From: Peribacillus sp044761665
GTDB lineage: Bacteria > Bacillota > Bacilli > Bacillales > DSM-1321
DNA length: 64,000 bases
NCBI RefSeq assembly: GCF_044761665.1
Contig: NZ_JBIWCW010000006.1
Location: 184,535-248,534, forward strand
Direction of reading: 5' to 3'
The notes under the pieces: generated by a model
The model's input: only the letters and a program-made list of their open reading frames with translations
Databases searched by the model: none
What the model was told of the DNA's origin: nothing
Shown here: in pieces, positions 51,718-60,058 of the stretch
Layout: each line of letters begins with the position of its first letter
Position numbering within the stretch: the first letter of the stretch is position 1
Made by a program: the position numbers and the translations under genes

Positions 51718-52628
51718 CTAATGTCCATACAATGCATAATTTACAAAAGTAATATCTGTATATGAATAAGCATAAGCATAAGCAGAATCATTATTATAGA
51801 CATAATTAGTTTGCACTGCTGCATTCCCTATATCATTTTCCCAAAGCACCCATTCTGAAATTCCCTTTTGAATTCCATTATAGATTTCCTTTTCCTGTTT
51901 ATCAGGAGCAGCTAATACTTTGACTAGGTTGTTAACATATAAATATAGCTCGTCATGAACTTCTTTTTCTGTATCTATGCTTTTTGTAACAGGTATATTT
52001 ACAGTTAAACTAGCCAGTGAAATCTGATCATTTTTAAATTCTACGTATAAATCCATAGAATCAATATCATTAACCCCATTAAACAAGCGTAAAATCTCAT
52101 TGTCATTCACTTCTAAAGAATAAAATAAGTAATTTGATTTAATTCTTACAGGTTTATTCTTAGTTGGATCTTTATCTAAAAGAGTAATTAGTTCCTCTTT
52201 TGACATTTCAAAATCTAAACTAGGTAAGACCTTGCTTAAATATGAAACTGGTTTTAGGCTGTTTTTGTATTCTTTTATTTTGGCATTTGGAATGGTCTCA
52301 TATTTTACATTAGAATTTTTTTTCACATAAAGCTTATTTTCTAATAGGTAAGTATTCGAACCAGCTATTTCACTTTTACCATATACCGCATATTCTTCAT
52401 TTTTTTTAATTTTTTTACATACTTTAACTTCATGCTTACAACTTTATACACGTTAGTATCTTTTAATACTTTAACTTTTCCTATTACTCCGTCTTTAACC
52501 TCAACTTTCCCCCACATAACTTTGTCTGTTGTAGAATTAGTTTTTGTTGCTGCTTTTGCCGTGGGTACAACAAAAGTTACACTTAAAATTAGTGTAATTG
52601 CGCTAATAATCTTAAATAAGTTTTTCAA
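51718..52628 (-). pseudogene. Secreted protein with SH3-like N-terminal part, split by a frameshift in an A-tract
   Basis: Two frames make one protein. 52365-52628 gives a signal peptide (KIISAITLILSVTFVVPTAKA) and the start of a possible SH3-like repeat (GKVKVLKDTNVYKVVS). After the A8 tract (52400-52407 on the plus strand) the other frame continues without a start: NEEYAVYGKSEIAGSNTYLL, then the 51718-52326 part ending YALYGH. One more A restores a ~300-residue protein. Either the gene is off (slippage) or the tract is a sequencing error. It is the leftmost cassette of the array at 51.7-60 kb. Confidence 0.65.
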
Positions 52629-52740
52629 TTCTATCTCTCCTATAGGTATTATTCACTACTTAATGATAGCGATAAATACCTAAAAAGTATTTATTTATTT
52701 AAAAGGAGATAAAACATAAACCTATATGGGTGTTTGTTTT

Positions 52741-52833
52741 GTTGCGTATCTTCTTCCGGATGCGTAACAAAAAAAGCCAACAAATTTTTGTCGGCATATG
52801 TTTTTCTATTAAACTAAAGAACCCTTTAGTTCG
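52741..52833. repeat. Array repeat, copy 1 (diverged)
   Basis: Contains CTTCCGGATGCGTAAC, AAAAAAAGCCAACA with its hairpin partner TTGTCGGC, and ATTAAACTAAAGAACCCTTTAGTT. The order matches the other copies between 53.4 and 60.05 kb. Confidence 0.6.
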
Positions 52834-52835
52834 AT

Positions 52836-53117
52836 TCAATTATTTCTAGTATATTCTGGAGTATCACAGAGTGTATATTCCTCATATTGCTTTTCCTTTG
52901 CTAGAATAAAGTAAATCCCAAGAATGAAAGTAATTATTAAAATGACACAAAGTACCCAATAAACCAAAGGATATTGGTGTGTCACTGTGATTCTTGTAAC
53001 TCCTGAATTCCAATCTGTTGTTGTTATTTTTCCCTCAATAGGAGGATAACGCTTATCCACTATTAAGAATGTTAGTAAAGAAGAAAGCGTAAGAAATATC
53101 CCTACTGCACGTTTCAT
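52836..53117 (-). CDS. Hypothetical small membrane protein, array gene
   Basis: Protein of 93 residues with two transmembrane helices (near residues 3-22 and 52-74, VYWVLCVILIITFILGIYF) separated by a ~30-residue extracytoplasmic loop rich in Thr. No family is recognised. ATG 53117 is spaced correctly from GAGGTG; a GTG 9 bp upstream is less likely. Confidence 0.6.
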   Translation of the reverse strand: MKRAVGIFLTLSSLLTFLIVDKRYPPIEGKITTTDWNSGVTRITVTHQYPLVYWVLCVILIITFILGIYFILAKEKQYEEYTLCDTPEYTRNN

Positions 53118-53199
53118 CGTTTTCACCTCTAAAAAAGTTAACAGTCTTTCCGTCGAATTATGTTCTATTAATCTAAGGGAATCAGATAGTTCATTAAAG

Positions 53200-53373
53200 C
53201 TAGTTTTTATTAGAGTTTTTTAATATTTGAACCTCTTCTTCTAGTTTTTCGATTTTTTGTTGAAGTTCTTTCTTAGGTTCTAAAATTCTTCGTCCTAATA
53301 TAACTAGAAAGCCTGTAATAGCAATAACTCCCCCAAGAGAAGCTATAAACAAAATCAAGACAATATCAAACAT
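53200..53373 (-). CDS. Small membrane-anchored coiled-coil protein, 57 residues
   Basis: One transmembrane helix (VLILFIASLGGVIAITGFLV) followed by a basic stretch and a heptad coiled coil (LQQKIEKLEEEVQILKNS). AGGAG lies eight bases before the ATG, a proper ribosome binding site. The layout is that of small membrane-tethered scaffold or septum-type proteins. No homologue is known to me. Confidence 0.6.
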   Translation of the reverse strand: MFDIVLILFIASLGGVIAITGFLVILGRRILEPKKELQQKIEKLEEEVQILKNSNKN

Positions 53374-53484
53374 AGAAGAAACTCCTAAATTTTTCTATTT
53401 CTAAATTACAAATAAAATCCTTAATAAGGATACATAAGTTAATATACCATAAAAACCCACATTCGTTTTTCAAATATCTTGACT

Positions 53485-53600
53485 CGCTAGTTGAAAAAGT
53501 TAAAACACTCTTGGTGAACTAAATCTTCCTGATACGCAGCAAAAAAAGCCAACAGATCTTCTGTCGACTTTATGTTTTCCTATTAAACTAAAGCTCCTAT
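53485..53600. repeat. Array repeat, copy 2
   Basis: CTAGTTGAAAAAG, GTGAACTAAATCTTCCTGATACGCAGC, the GCCAACAG/CTGTCGAC hairpin, then TATTAAACTAAAGC. Downstream of the PspC gene. Confidence 0.75.
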
Positions 53601-53617
53601 TATTTGAAGAGGAATAA

Positions 53618-53803
53618 TCATAGTGTTGGTTTCTCTTTTACCGTTAACAAATAATAGAGAATCAAGTACACCCATAAAGCAACTGGAAAAGTTAAGATAC
53701 TTATCACCCTTACGATAAAAGAGGGTATACCCAAAAACTCACTTACTCCTCCACACACTCCAAATAATGATTTATCCATTTTAGATTTAGTTAACTTTCT
53801 CAT
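53618..53803 (-). CDS. PspC domain protein
   Basis: Protein of 61 residues consisting of a single PspC domain: KMDKSLFGVCGGVSEFLGIP and one hydrophobic helix (VRVISILTFPVALWVYLILYYLL). PspC proteins sense or respond to membrane stress. ATG 53803 is chosen because the 11 codons upstream are poorly conserved, though the AAAGGGG is rather far. Array gene, between repeat copies 2 and 3. Confidence 0.8.
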   Translation of the reverse strand: MRKLTKSKMDKSLFGVCGGVSEFLGIPSFIVRVISILTFPVALWVYLILYYLLTVKEKPTL

Positions 53804-53869
53804 TTTTTCAAAATTACCCCTTTCTTTCACCCCCACTTATTTTACCTTTTTCAGTTAAAGTAAACTACA

Positions 53870-53985
53870 TCATTAGTTGAAAAAGATAATGCTATCTTGA
53901 TGTACTAAATCTTCCTGATGCGACACAAAAAAGTCAACAGATTTACTGTCGACTTTATGTTTTCTTATTAAACTGAGGGAGTTCA
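53870..53985. repeat. Array repeat, copy 3
   Basis: ATTAGTTGAAAAAG, TACTAAATCTTCCTGATGCGACAC, AAGTCAACAG/CTGTCGACTT hairpin, then TTATTAAACTGAG. Confidence 0.7.
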
Positions 53986-54061
53986 TTAAGAAAATCAATT
54001 CTCCTCAACAGAAAAAAGTTATTACTATTCAAATGTTCTGCCCTTTACTTGAAGAAGAAAA

Positions 54062-54088
54062 AAGCATTACAGTTCTAGTAATGCATCC
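54062..54088 (-). terminator. Terminator of the 54103-54515 gene
   Basis: GCATTAC and GTAATGC pair around AGTTCTA with A/T runs on both sides. Confidence 0.65.
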
Positions 54089-54102
54089 TTTAGTTTAGTT
54101 AG

Positions 54103-54515
54103 CTATTCCGTTATCAAACTACCGTCTTTGCCCTTTTTAACTTTTATCTCCCATTCAATATCATCTTTTAACCTTAAGCAATAATCCATAACAAACCCGA
54201 TATCATAATCACCTTTTTCATATCCTGTTTTAAGTGCATCGAATTTTTTTCTACAAAGTAACGAAATACCTCATCTTCAGAAATTCCTCTTTCTTTTACG
54301 ATTTCAACAATACTTTTTTGATTTCTTAATTCAAAATATTCTTCCTGGGTTATACCCAGAAAACGAGATATGGCTTCAAAATCAGTTTTATACCTAAATA
54401 TAACCTTGCCTTCTTCATTGTTTTTACCCTCAGCGAAAGAAGGTATAGCACTTACAATGAGAAATAAAGGAATAAGGAAAAACGTGATAACAATCCATCT
54501 TAGTTGTTTATACAT
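54103..54515 (-). pseudogene. Secreted hypothetical protein split by a frameshift in an A-tract
   Basis: A signal peptide (WIVITFFLIPLFLIVSAIPSFA) and a helical region (FLGITQEEYFELRNQKSIVE) are in one frame, which then runs into a spurious end. Adding one A in the A7 tract (54244-54250) restores FDALKTGYEKGDYDIGFVMD and KDDIEWEIKVKKGKDGSLITE, giving ~137 residues. The restored C-terminus is coherent and protein-like. Array gene; function unknown. Decay, slippage or sequencing error are all possible. Confidence 0.6.
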
Positions 54516-54619
54516 TAAGGTCAGCTCCTTTTTAAAGTATTCCTTAATATTTTCACACCGAAGTTAGATTACTATTCAAAATTATTCTACTCCAGGAGTT
54601 TAAAGTAATGATGACACTC

Positions 54620-54742
54620 ACCCGTTAGTTGCATAAAGAAAATGTTTTCTTAATGAACTAAATCTTCCTAATACGTTATTAAAAAGCCAGCATCCAAATG
54701 CTGACTCTATCTTTTCTTCTTTAATTAAAGTTCCCGTTTATT
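54620..54742. repeat. Array repeat, copy 4 (diverged)
   Basis: CACCCGTTAGTT, TTCTTAATGAACTAAATCTTCCTAATACG, then a different hairpin (AGCCAGCATCC/ATGCTGACT) in the place of GCCAACAG, and TTAATTAAAG. The hairpin changed while the frame of the repeat was kept. Confidence 0.65.
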
Positions 54743-54784
54743 TAACTATATTAATTCACAATCTAAAAGGATTAAAAACTAAGT

Positions 54785-55594
54785 CTAATTTAGTTTCCCC
54801 ATTTTTTTTCGGAGTTTAATTATGAATTGTACCCAGGGATCATCCCATACCTTTCTATGCTTTTTGTATGCCTCCTCATAACCCCAGAAGTCCTCGGTTT
54901 GAGGTAGGGAAAAGTCTGGGAAATCATTTTTATTTCTTGAAAGCTTTTCAAATCGAAAATTATCTTTGGGTTGTTTAATCCGTCCAAATGGATCTTTATT
55001 TAATACCCAAACTTCATTTTCTTTTTCTTCACCTGATGTACCGTTTGGGAAAACAATAGAGTCATAGTGAATAAGAATTTGTTCAAAAGGAACGTCCATT
55101 TCCAATAACACTTTTGAATTATAGGAACCTAGAAAGTTGTAATCAGCAAAAGAAAGAATAATGTTACTCTCAAATTCCACGATGTCTTTCTGATCGAGTA
55201 ATTGATTTGCGACTTGTTTTTGTTCTCCTCCATTCAATGATCTTTTTAATATTAGCGAGGACTTAGAAGGGTATTTCCCTTTCAAATAATCCTGAGTATG
55301 TTTATACAAATCTTCCAATTCATCTTTAGCATCCTGGATATCCTTAGAATCTAGCTCTTTATATACTACTCTAATTTTAGCCCCATAAGTTGAGCGATAG
55401 TATTCTTCAAAACCAGGGAATCGGTGTATTGATAAGATTTCTTGAGTTAAATGTGTTAAAACTGCCCTTGACCTAGAAAATTTATCATTATTGATATAAC
55501 CATTAATATAATTTTTATTTAACCACCCTCCAAAAAGTGCCATATTTAAAATCCCGTTTGTGACCTCAAAACGTCCATCAACAATTCTTCCCAA
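54785..55594 (-). CDS. Array gene with possible ADP-ribosyltransferase-like fold
   Basis: Cytosolic protein of 269 residues without known motifs at high confidence. A region spaced like the R-S-E triad of ADP-ribosyltransferases is visible: SLILKRSLNGGEQ (Arg, strand), NIILSFADYNFLGS (Ser strand) and GEEKENEVWVL (Glu-x-Glu before a strand). TTG 55594 follows GGAGGG with ideal spacing. If correct it would modify a host or phage target, as several phage-encoded enzymes do. This is a fold guess from motif spacing only. Confidence 0.4.
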   Translation of the reverse strand: MGRIVDGRFEVTNGILNMALFGGWLNKNYINGYINNDKFSRSRAVLTHLTQEILSIHRFPGFEEYYRSTYGAKIRVVYKELDSKDIQDAKDELEDLYKHTQDYLKGKYPSKSSLILKRSLNGGEQKQVANQLLDQKDIVEFESNIILSFADYNFLGSYNSKVLLEMDVPFEQILIHYDSIVFPNGTSGEEKENEVWVLNKDPFGRIKQPKDNFRFEKLSRNKNDFPDFSLPQTEDFWGYEEAYKKHRKVWDDPWVQFIIKLRKKMGKLN

Positions 55595-55794
55595 TCGAAC
55601 ACCCTCCGTTATCTTTAAATTTCACTACATATTTTCTTTTTGTAACCCCTAAAGCTAATATAATTTCTTAATAATTATTTCAAATTCCTTTCTATGATAC
55701 AAATAGTCTTCCTCAAATTATCCCTATTCCTAAAGCGAAAGTCTCTTCAACTAATCTAACCTCATTATCACGGAATAAATATCATTTTCATAAA

Positions 55795-55850
55795 CAGTTA
55801 TTCTCAAATGCGAGGTAAAAAAGCCAACATTATGTTAGCTTTGGAAATCC
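55795..55850. repeat. Array repeat, copy 5 (short, diverged)
   Basis: Only the middle is present: ATGCGAGGTAAAAAAGCCAAC with the hairpin ATGTTAGCTTTGG. It follows the stop of the next gene as the other copies do. Confidence 0.45.
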
Positions 55851-55892
55851 CTACCGAATTAAAACACTAAAACTATAGAACCATTGAACAAA

Positions 55893-56468
55893 TTACATAC
55901 CATCTTGTTCTAAGATATTTTTAGTTTTTCCAAGAATTTGATATACCTCACCCAAGATTTCACTAACATCAAAAACTTTGTCATATATAGTTATGGTCTT
56001 TTCCTCTACATCATAAAACCTATAAATTCTAGTTTGGTCTACATCAAAATTTTCTTTTTTACCTATACACATATCTGTATAATCTACGCTGTTATCAACA
56101 TATGTTAAATCAAGAATGTGCTCATCAAAATGCTCAAATAAGTTTCTAACTGCTCTAGACTTTAGAGCTGCCTTTTCGTTTATTTCAAGTATTTTTCTTA
56201 ATTTCTTTCTAAAGTCATTATATAGATTAGCCTTTCTTTTTTGGACTTTGTTTAACTTTGAAAAATTTACTTTTCCACCCCATAAGAATTTAGAAATATT
56301 TGAAGAATGAGATAGAAACGAATGAGCATAATACCAAAACGTCGCTAAATCAATTACTCCAAGTTCATAATTTTTTAATGATTTATTCATTTCACTTACC
56401 GAATATATCGCGTATTCACAAAGACGATTTATCTCTAATAAATATACTTCTGTAGTCAATTTAGGCAT
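55893..56468 (-). CDS. Hypothetical protein with HEPN-like motif, array gene
   Basis: Mostly helical protein of 191 residues. The motif RNLFEHFDEH (~residue 108-117) matches the Rx4-6H signature of HEPN nucleases, preceded by a basic helix (NDFRKKLRKILEINEK). HEPN proteins often act in toxin or defence systems as RNases, but no partner antitoxin is beside it. GAGG precedes the start. Identification is tentative. Confidence 0.45.
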   Translation of the reverse strand: MPKLTTEVYLLEINRLCEYAIYSVSEMNKSLKNYELGVIDLATFWYYAHSFLSHSSNISKFLWGGKVNFSKLNKVQKRKANLYNDFRKKLRKILEINEKAALKSRAVRNLFEHFDEHILDLTYVDNSVDYTDMCIGKKENFDVDQTRIYRFYDVEEKTITIYDKVFDVSEILGEVYQILGKTKNILEQDGM

Positions 56469-56541
56469 ATTAAAACCTCATTTTTTCCTTTAATTATACT
56501 AATAAAAGAAAAAACAAAAAAGCCTACAACGTGTACGCTTC

Positions 56542-56628
56542 TTCTTCCTGATACGCAGCAAAAAAAGCCAACAGAAATTACTGTTGACTTTATGTTTTCC
56601 TATTAAACTGAAGCACCCGTTAGTTCAA
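56542..56628. repeat. Array repeat, copy 6
   Basis: CTTCCTGATACGCAGCAAAAAAAGCCAACAG with the hairpin CTGTTGACTTTATG, then ATTAAACTGAAGCACCCGTTAGTTCAAC. Lies between the HEPN-like and GNAT genes. Confidence 0.75.
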
Positions 56629-56785
56629 CAAATAAATAATCAAAGTGAAAAAATTTCTTGAGTACTTCCTGAAATAATAAGTATTCTCATAGAGATAAAC
56701 TTTATAATTAACTGCCTTTTTTCTTTGTTTGCATCCGATCTGTTTCCCCTTACCCGTGTTTTATATCACTTTCCTAAAAACTATC

Positions 56786-57337
56786 TTATTCCTGAATAGC
56801 CTTCCAATCATTGTGCAAGAGCCCCATAACAATAACATCGTATCTACTTCCATCTCGATATACTACCGATCTTTTTCTACCTTCTTGCTGAAAACCAACC
56901 TTTTCGTACGCTCTTATTCCACCTTCGTTATACTCAATAACTTCCAAACCAACTCGTTCCAAATTTAATTCATAGAAAGCATAACGAAGTATCAGTTTCA
57001 AAGCGTCTGTTCCGTAACCTTTATTTCGCTTAGAAGATTCTCCAATCCCTATGGACAAGAGCCCCGTACGATTGTTCCATTCAATACTATGAATAGCAAC
57101 AAATCCAATTAAACAGTCTTGATCAATTGTTCTTAGTCGGAAATACACTTCATTTAAGTCCGTTTTTCCTTCTGAAACCAATTGTTCTTTAGTTTTAGGA
57201 AGAGCTATTTCTGTATCTACATTACGAAGATACTCAGAATCTTCTCCCCACTTCAACATGATTTCAACATCTTCTTCTCTAGGTAAAGAAAGTTTTACAC
57301 TATTCCCGTAAAAAAGATTAGAATTAATAGTTGTCAT
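56786..57337 (-). CDS. GNAT family acetyltransferase (RimJ/RimL-like)
   Basis: N-acetyltransferase of 183 residues. The acetyl-CoA loop is SKRNKGYGTDALKLILRYAF (R/QxxGxG/A form), and the C-terminal VIEYNEGGIRAYEKVGFQQEG is typical of RimJ/RimL-type enzymes. Substrate unknown. ATG 57337 follows GAGGAGG; 13 upstream codons overlap the ribosome binding site. Confidence 0.88.
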   Translation of the reverse strand: MTTINSNLFYGNSVKLSLPREEDVEIMLKWGEDSEYLRNVDTEIALPKTKEQLVSEGKTDLNEVYFRLRTIDQDCLIGFVAIHSIEWNNRTGLLSIGIGESSKRNKGYGTDALKLILRYAFYELNLERVGLEVIEYNEGGIRAYEKVGFQQEGRKRSVVYRDGSRYDVIVMGLLHNDWKAIQE

Positions 57338-57588
57338 ATGAACCTCCTCAATAATAGTTAGTCTTATACACCTCACCGTTATGTGATAAATCTCTAACCA
57401 TACGCAATACCTCAGCCCCTCATTTTTCAGATATTTTAATTTTAATGGTTTGTGGAATTTTTTACAATTTAATTTCCGGCAATAGTTTTACTTCCTTTTT
57501 AATTGATTTAAAACAGTTATTCTTCTAAACTGCTTCATTCCTTCCATAAGAAGTTCAACATAAATAGATATTAATCCTCCTACCGCTA

Positions 57589-57715
57589 AACTGCCCCTTT
57601 AGTCGAAATGCATTCTTAGTGAACTAAATCTTCCGGATACGCAACAGTAAAAGCCAACAGATTCTCTGTCGACTTTACATTTTACTATTAAACTAAAGCA
57701 CCTGTTAGTTCAACA
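57589..57715. repeat. Array repeat, copy 7
   Basis: ATTCTTAGTGAACTAAATCTTCCGGATACGCAAC, GCCAACAG/CTGTCGAC hairpin, TTTTACTATTAAACTAAAGCACCTGTTAGTTCAACAAG. Confidence 0.75.
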
Positions 57716-57741
57716 AGGATTAAAGTTTTTATGGAACCCTT

Positions 57742-57909
57742 TCAACTTAGAGAAAATATCCATGCTGCTATTAATAATATAAAAAGAATTATAGCAACAA
57801 TCATCATTTCTAAATTAGTCTCTTTATTATTTGTTTCTTTTCTCATTTTCTTTCTATACTCATGCTGAATTTTAAATGTATCTCTTTTATTTTTTTTGCG
57901 TCTAACCAT
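57742..57909 (-). CDS. Small basic protein with C-terminal membrane anchor, 55 residues
   Basis: A strongly basic N-terminal half (MVRRKKNKRDTFKIQHEYRKKMRK) is followed by one C-terminal helix (MMIVAIILFILLIAAWIFSL), so it is a tail-anchored membrane protein. AGGTGG precedes the ATG. It directly follows the HIT gene. Function unknown. Confidence 0.55.
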   Translation of the reverse strand: MVRRKKNKRDTFKIQHEYRKKMRKETNNKETNLEMMIVAIILFILLIAAWIFSLS

Positions 57910-57937
57910 ATTTGCACCCACCTATTTGCTCTGTTTA

Positions 57938-58356
57938 TTAAATGAAATTTTTACTAAGATAACCCTGCAAACTTGTTTTTAAATCCATAAAATCAACTTG
58001 ATTCACGGTGATTTTTGGTTCGATCCAAGAAAAACCATCACCTTTAAACCTCGGTATTATATGCATATGATAGTGTTCAACATCTTTGAAGATTCTATTT
58101 TCTTGCATAATGGTTATCCATCTGTATTGAGTAAATTTTCAAGTGAAATAGCTACTTTTTGAGATATAAGAATTACTTCATTCAAACTCTTTCCATCAAC
58201 TTCACTGAATTCTTGGTAATGTTTTTTGGGAACAACTAAAACGTGCCCTTTATTTATTGGGAATTTATCTAAAAAGCAACACACCAACTCGTTTTCATAT
58301 ATTATGTAGGCTTCAGCTTTTTTATGGATAATCTCACAAAAGATGCAAGTCTCCAT
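57938..58356 (-). pseudogene. HIT family hydrolase, frameshifted
   Basis: The N-terminal half (58114-58356) has CIFCEIIHKK and FPINKGHVLVVPKKHY. It then hits a stop at LLNTDG, while the next frame continues ITIMQENRIFKDVEHYHMHIIPRFKGD with the HxHxH active site (HYHMH). Adding one A near 58114-58117 restores a normal ~139-residue HIT protein (nucleoside phosphate hydrolase). The active site is lost from the present frame, unless the shift is a sequencing error. Confidence 0.8.
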
Positions 58357-58400
58357 TTTCACACTCCTTTTTCCGTAATAAGAATCATTTCTATTTTCTT

Positions 58401-58505
58401 ATTGAACTATCCTGCCCCGATAGTTGGAAAAGAAAAACATTCTTAGTGAACTAAATCTTCCGGTTGCGACACAAAAAAGCCAACAGATTTTCTGTCAACT
58501 TGATA
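58401..58505. repeat. Array repeat, copy 8
   Basis: TTGAACTATCCTGCCCCGATAGTTGG, AAAACATTCTTAGTGAACTAAATCTTCCGG, GCCAACAG hairpin with CTGTCAACTT. The start contains the inverted repeat AACTATC/GATAGTT. Confidence 0.75.
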
Positions 58506-58523
58506 AAAACTATTTTCATTTGG

Positions 58524-58976
58524 CTATTCTAGATTATTTAATAACTCCCACTCACTTAAATACGGTACATAGTCTAACTCTTTGGGTGTATCATCTAGCA
58601 TAGAAATAAACTCCAATTTATTTCCGTCTATATCTAAAAAATAAACACTTGCAGCTGGCATCCAAATTTGTACAATAGGTTCTATATTACTTTTCCCTTG
58701 ACTTCCGATTACTGTAATACCCTTTTCCTCTAACCAAATCTTTGAATGTTTTAGAAAATCTAACTCTACTTCAAAAGCAAAGTGTCTTGGTTGAATTTCT
58801 GTATTATTTGATACTTCCCATAATCCAAGGAATTGATGTCCGAGATCTCCAACCCACAAGAAAGCAGCATTTCTCGTGATTGTTCCCAATTTTAGCCCAA
58901 GTTTATTTTGGTAAAAATCGATTGAATCATTCAAGTTTTTAACCTGTAAATGTGTTTCATAAATTTTCTTAATCAT
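58524..58976 (-). CDS. VOC family (glyoxalase/bleomycin-resistance-like) protein
   Basis: Vicinal-oxygen-chelate protein of 150 residues. It has the two beta-alpha-beta halves: ETHLQVKNLNDSIDFYQNKLG at the start and VYFLDIDGNKLEFISMLDD at the end, with metal-ligand candidates His9 and the glutamate of KLEFIS. Possible roles include fosfomycin or bleomycin resistance or isomerase. About half of its residues match the VOC protein at 59397, an array paralogue. GGAGG precedes the start. Confidence 0.85.
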   Translation of the reverse strand: MIKKIYETHLQVKNLNDSIDFYQNKLGLKLGTITRNAAFLWVGDLGHQFLGLWEVSNNTEIQPRHFAFEVELDFLKHSKIWLEEKGITVIGSQGKSNIEPIVQIWMPAASVYFLDIDGNKLEFISMLDDTPKELDYVPYLSEWELLNNLE

Positions 58977-59122
58977 GTAAAAACCTCCGAATCCACAATG
59001 CTGTAAATATTTAATAGCATTATTTTATTGTTCAACTATTCTGCCATGTTAGTTAAACTATTCTAATACTTATAAATAATTCGACCTAAATATACATAAA
59101 ACCTCTTTTTCCACTAACCTAA

Positions 59123-59246
59123 ACAGTTAAGTGAAAAAAACACATTCTTAGTGAACTAAATCTTCCTGATACGCAGCAAAAAAAGCCAACAGATTCTCTG
59201 TCGACTTTACGTTTTACTATTTAACTAAAGCCCCCGTTAGTTTAAG
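59123..59246. repeat. Array repeat, copy 9
   Basis: CACATTCTTAGTGAACTAAATCTTCCTGATACGCAGC, GCCAACAG/CTGTCGAC hairpin, TTTTACTATTTAACTAAAGCCCCCGTTAGTTTAAG. Confidence 0.75.
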
Positions 59247-59341
59247 TGTATTAAATCACATACTTAACAGTTTTTGTTTAATAAGAAAGATTTGTTCAAA
59301 ACTCATTTTCATTCATTAAAGGAATGCTGCTCCTTTAATAA

Positions 59342-59364
59342 AAAGGAGCTACAATCAGCTCCTT
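59342..59364 (-). terminator. Terminator of second VOC gene
   Basis: AAGGAGCT and AGCTCCTT pair around GATTGTA, with A/T tracts, 33 bp after the VOC stop codon. Confidence 0.7.
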
Positions 59365-59396
59365 AATGTACCTTTACATCTCTTAGCTTAAAAGCC

Positions 59397-59855
59397 CTAT
59401 TTTCTACCGTGTAACTCTTCCCACTCTTGCCAAGCCATAATATCTAATTCAGGTTTTGGAAAATCATCTAGCATGGAGATAAATTCAATTGAATGACCAT
59501 CTGGATCTTTAAAATAGATAGAAACAGCAGGCATAAAAGGAAATACTAATAAATTTTCAGAACTCTCTCCAAAAAAATTTGTTGTTGTAATACCTAAATC
59601 GGATAAATATTCTTTCGCTGAGGAAATATCTTCTAAATTAACTCTAAAAGCAAAATGTTGTCGTTGTACTAAGGAACTTGGATAGTTTTCTCGGATACCT
59701 AGCATAGACTCTCCTGGTTGCCCAACCCAATAAAATTTTGACTTTCTATCAATGTCTTCGTGTAACGGGATAATGTTTAATAGTTTTTCATAAAATGTCG
59801 CCGACTTTTGGTAGTTACTAACATTAATATGAGTTTCAAAAATGCCTTTTATCAT
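59397..59855 (-). CDS. VOC family (glyoxalase/bleomycin-resistance-like) protein, paralogue
   Basis: VOC protein of 152 residues. It has ETHINVSNYQKSATFYEKLL at the N-terminus and IYFKDPDGHSIEFISMLDDF at the end, where the DPDGHxxEF pattern is typical of metal-dependent VOC enzymes; metal ligands would include His9 and the glutamate of SIEF. It shares its layout and the FISMLDD motif with 58524, so the two arose by duplication. AGAGG precedes the start. Confidence 0.87.
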   Translation of the reverse strand: MIKGIFETHINVSNYQKSATFYEKLLNIIPLHEDIDRKSKFYWVGQPGESMLGIRENYPSSLVQRQHFAFRVNLEDISSAKEYLSDLGITTTNFFGESSENLLVFPFMPAVSIYFKDPDGHSIEFISMLDDFPKPELDIMAWQEWEELHGRK

Positions 59856-59980
59856 GATTGTTAACCTCTTTTACAGTTGATTAATTTAACATCAGTATTC
59901 GTTGCTCTTTTTTTATAATTGATATTACTGAAAATCCTATCTCCTGAAAATTTTAACAAATATTCGATCTTATGCAAATA

Positions 59981-60050
59981 ACCTCCCCCGATAGTTGAAA
60001 AAGAAAAACATTCTTAGTGAACTAAATCTTCCTGATATGACATAAAAAAT
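59981..60050. repeat. Array repeat, copy 10 (right end of the array)
   Basis: CCTCCCCCGATAGTTGAAAAAGAAAAACATTCTTAGTGAACTAAATCTTCCTGATATGACAT. It stops where the phage gene xkdX ends (60059), marking the boundary between array and tail genes. Confidence 0.7.
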
Positions 60051-60058
60051 AACGCCTA

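Noticed and set aside
52741..60050. CRISPR array
   Set aside because: Repeats are spaced by whole genes (about 0.4-1.2 kb), vary in sequence and contain terminator hairpins; there are no short uniform spacers and no cas genes.
52741..60050. Class 1-type integron with attC sites
   Set aside because: The repeats show no attC-like R/L boxes that I can align, and no IntI-type integrase is in the window, so I describe it only as cassette-like.
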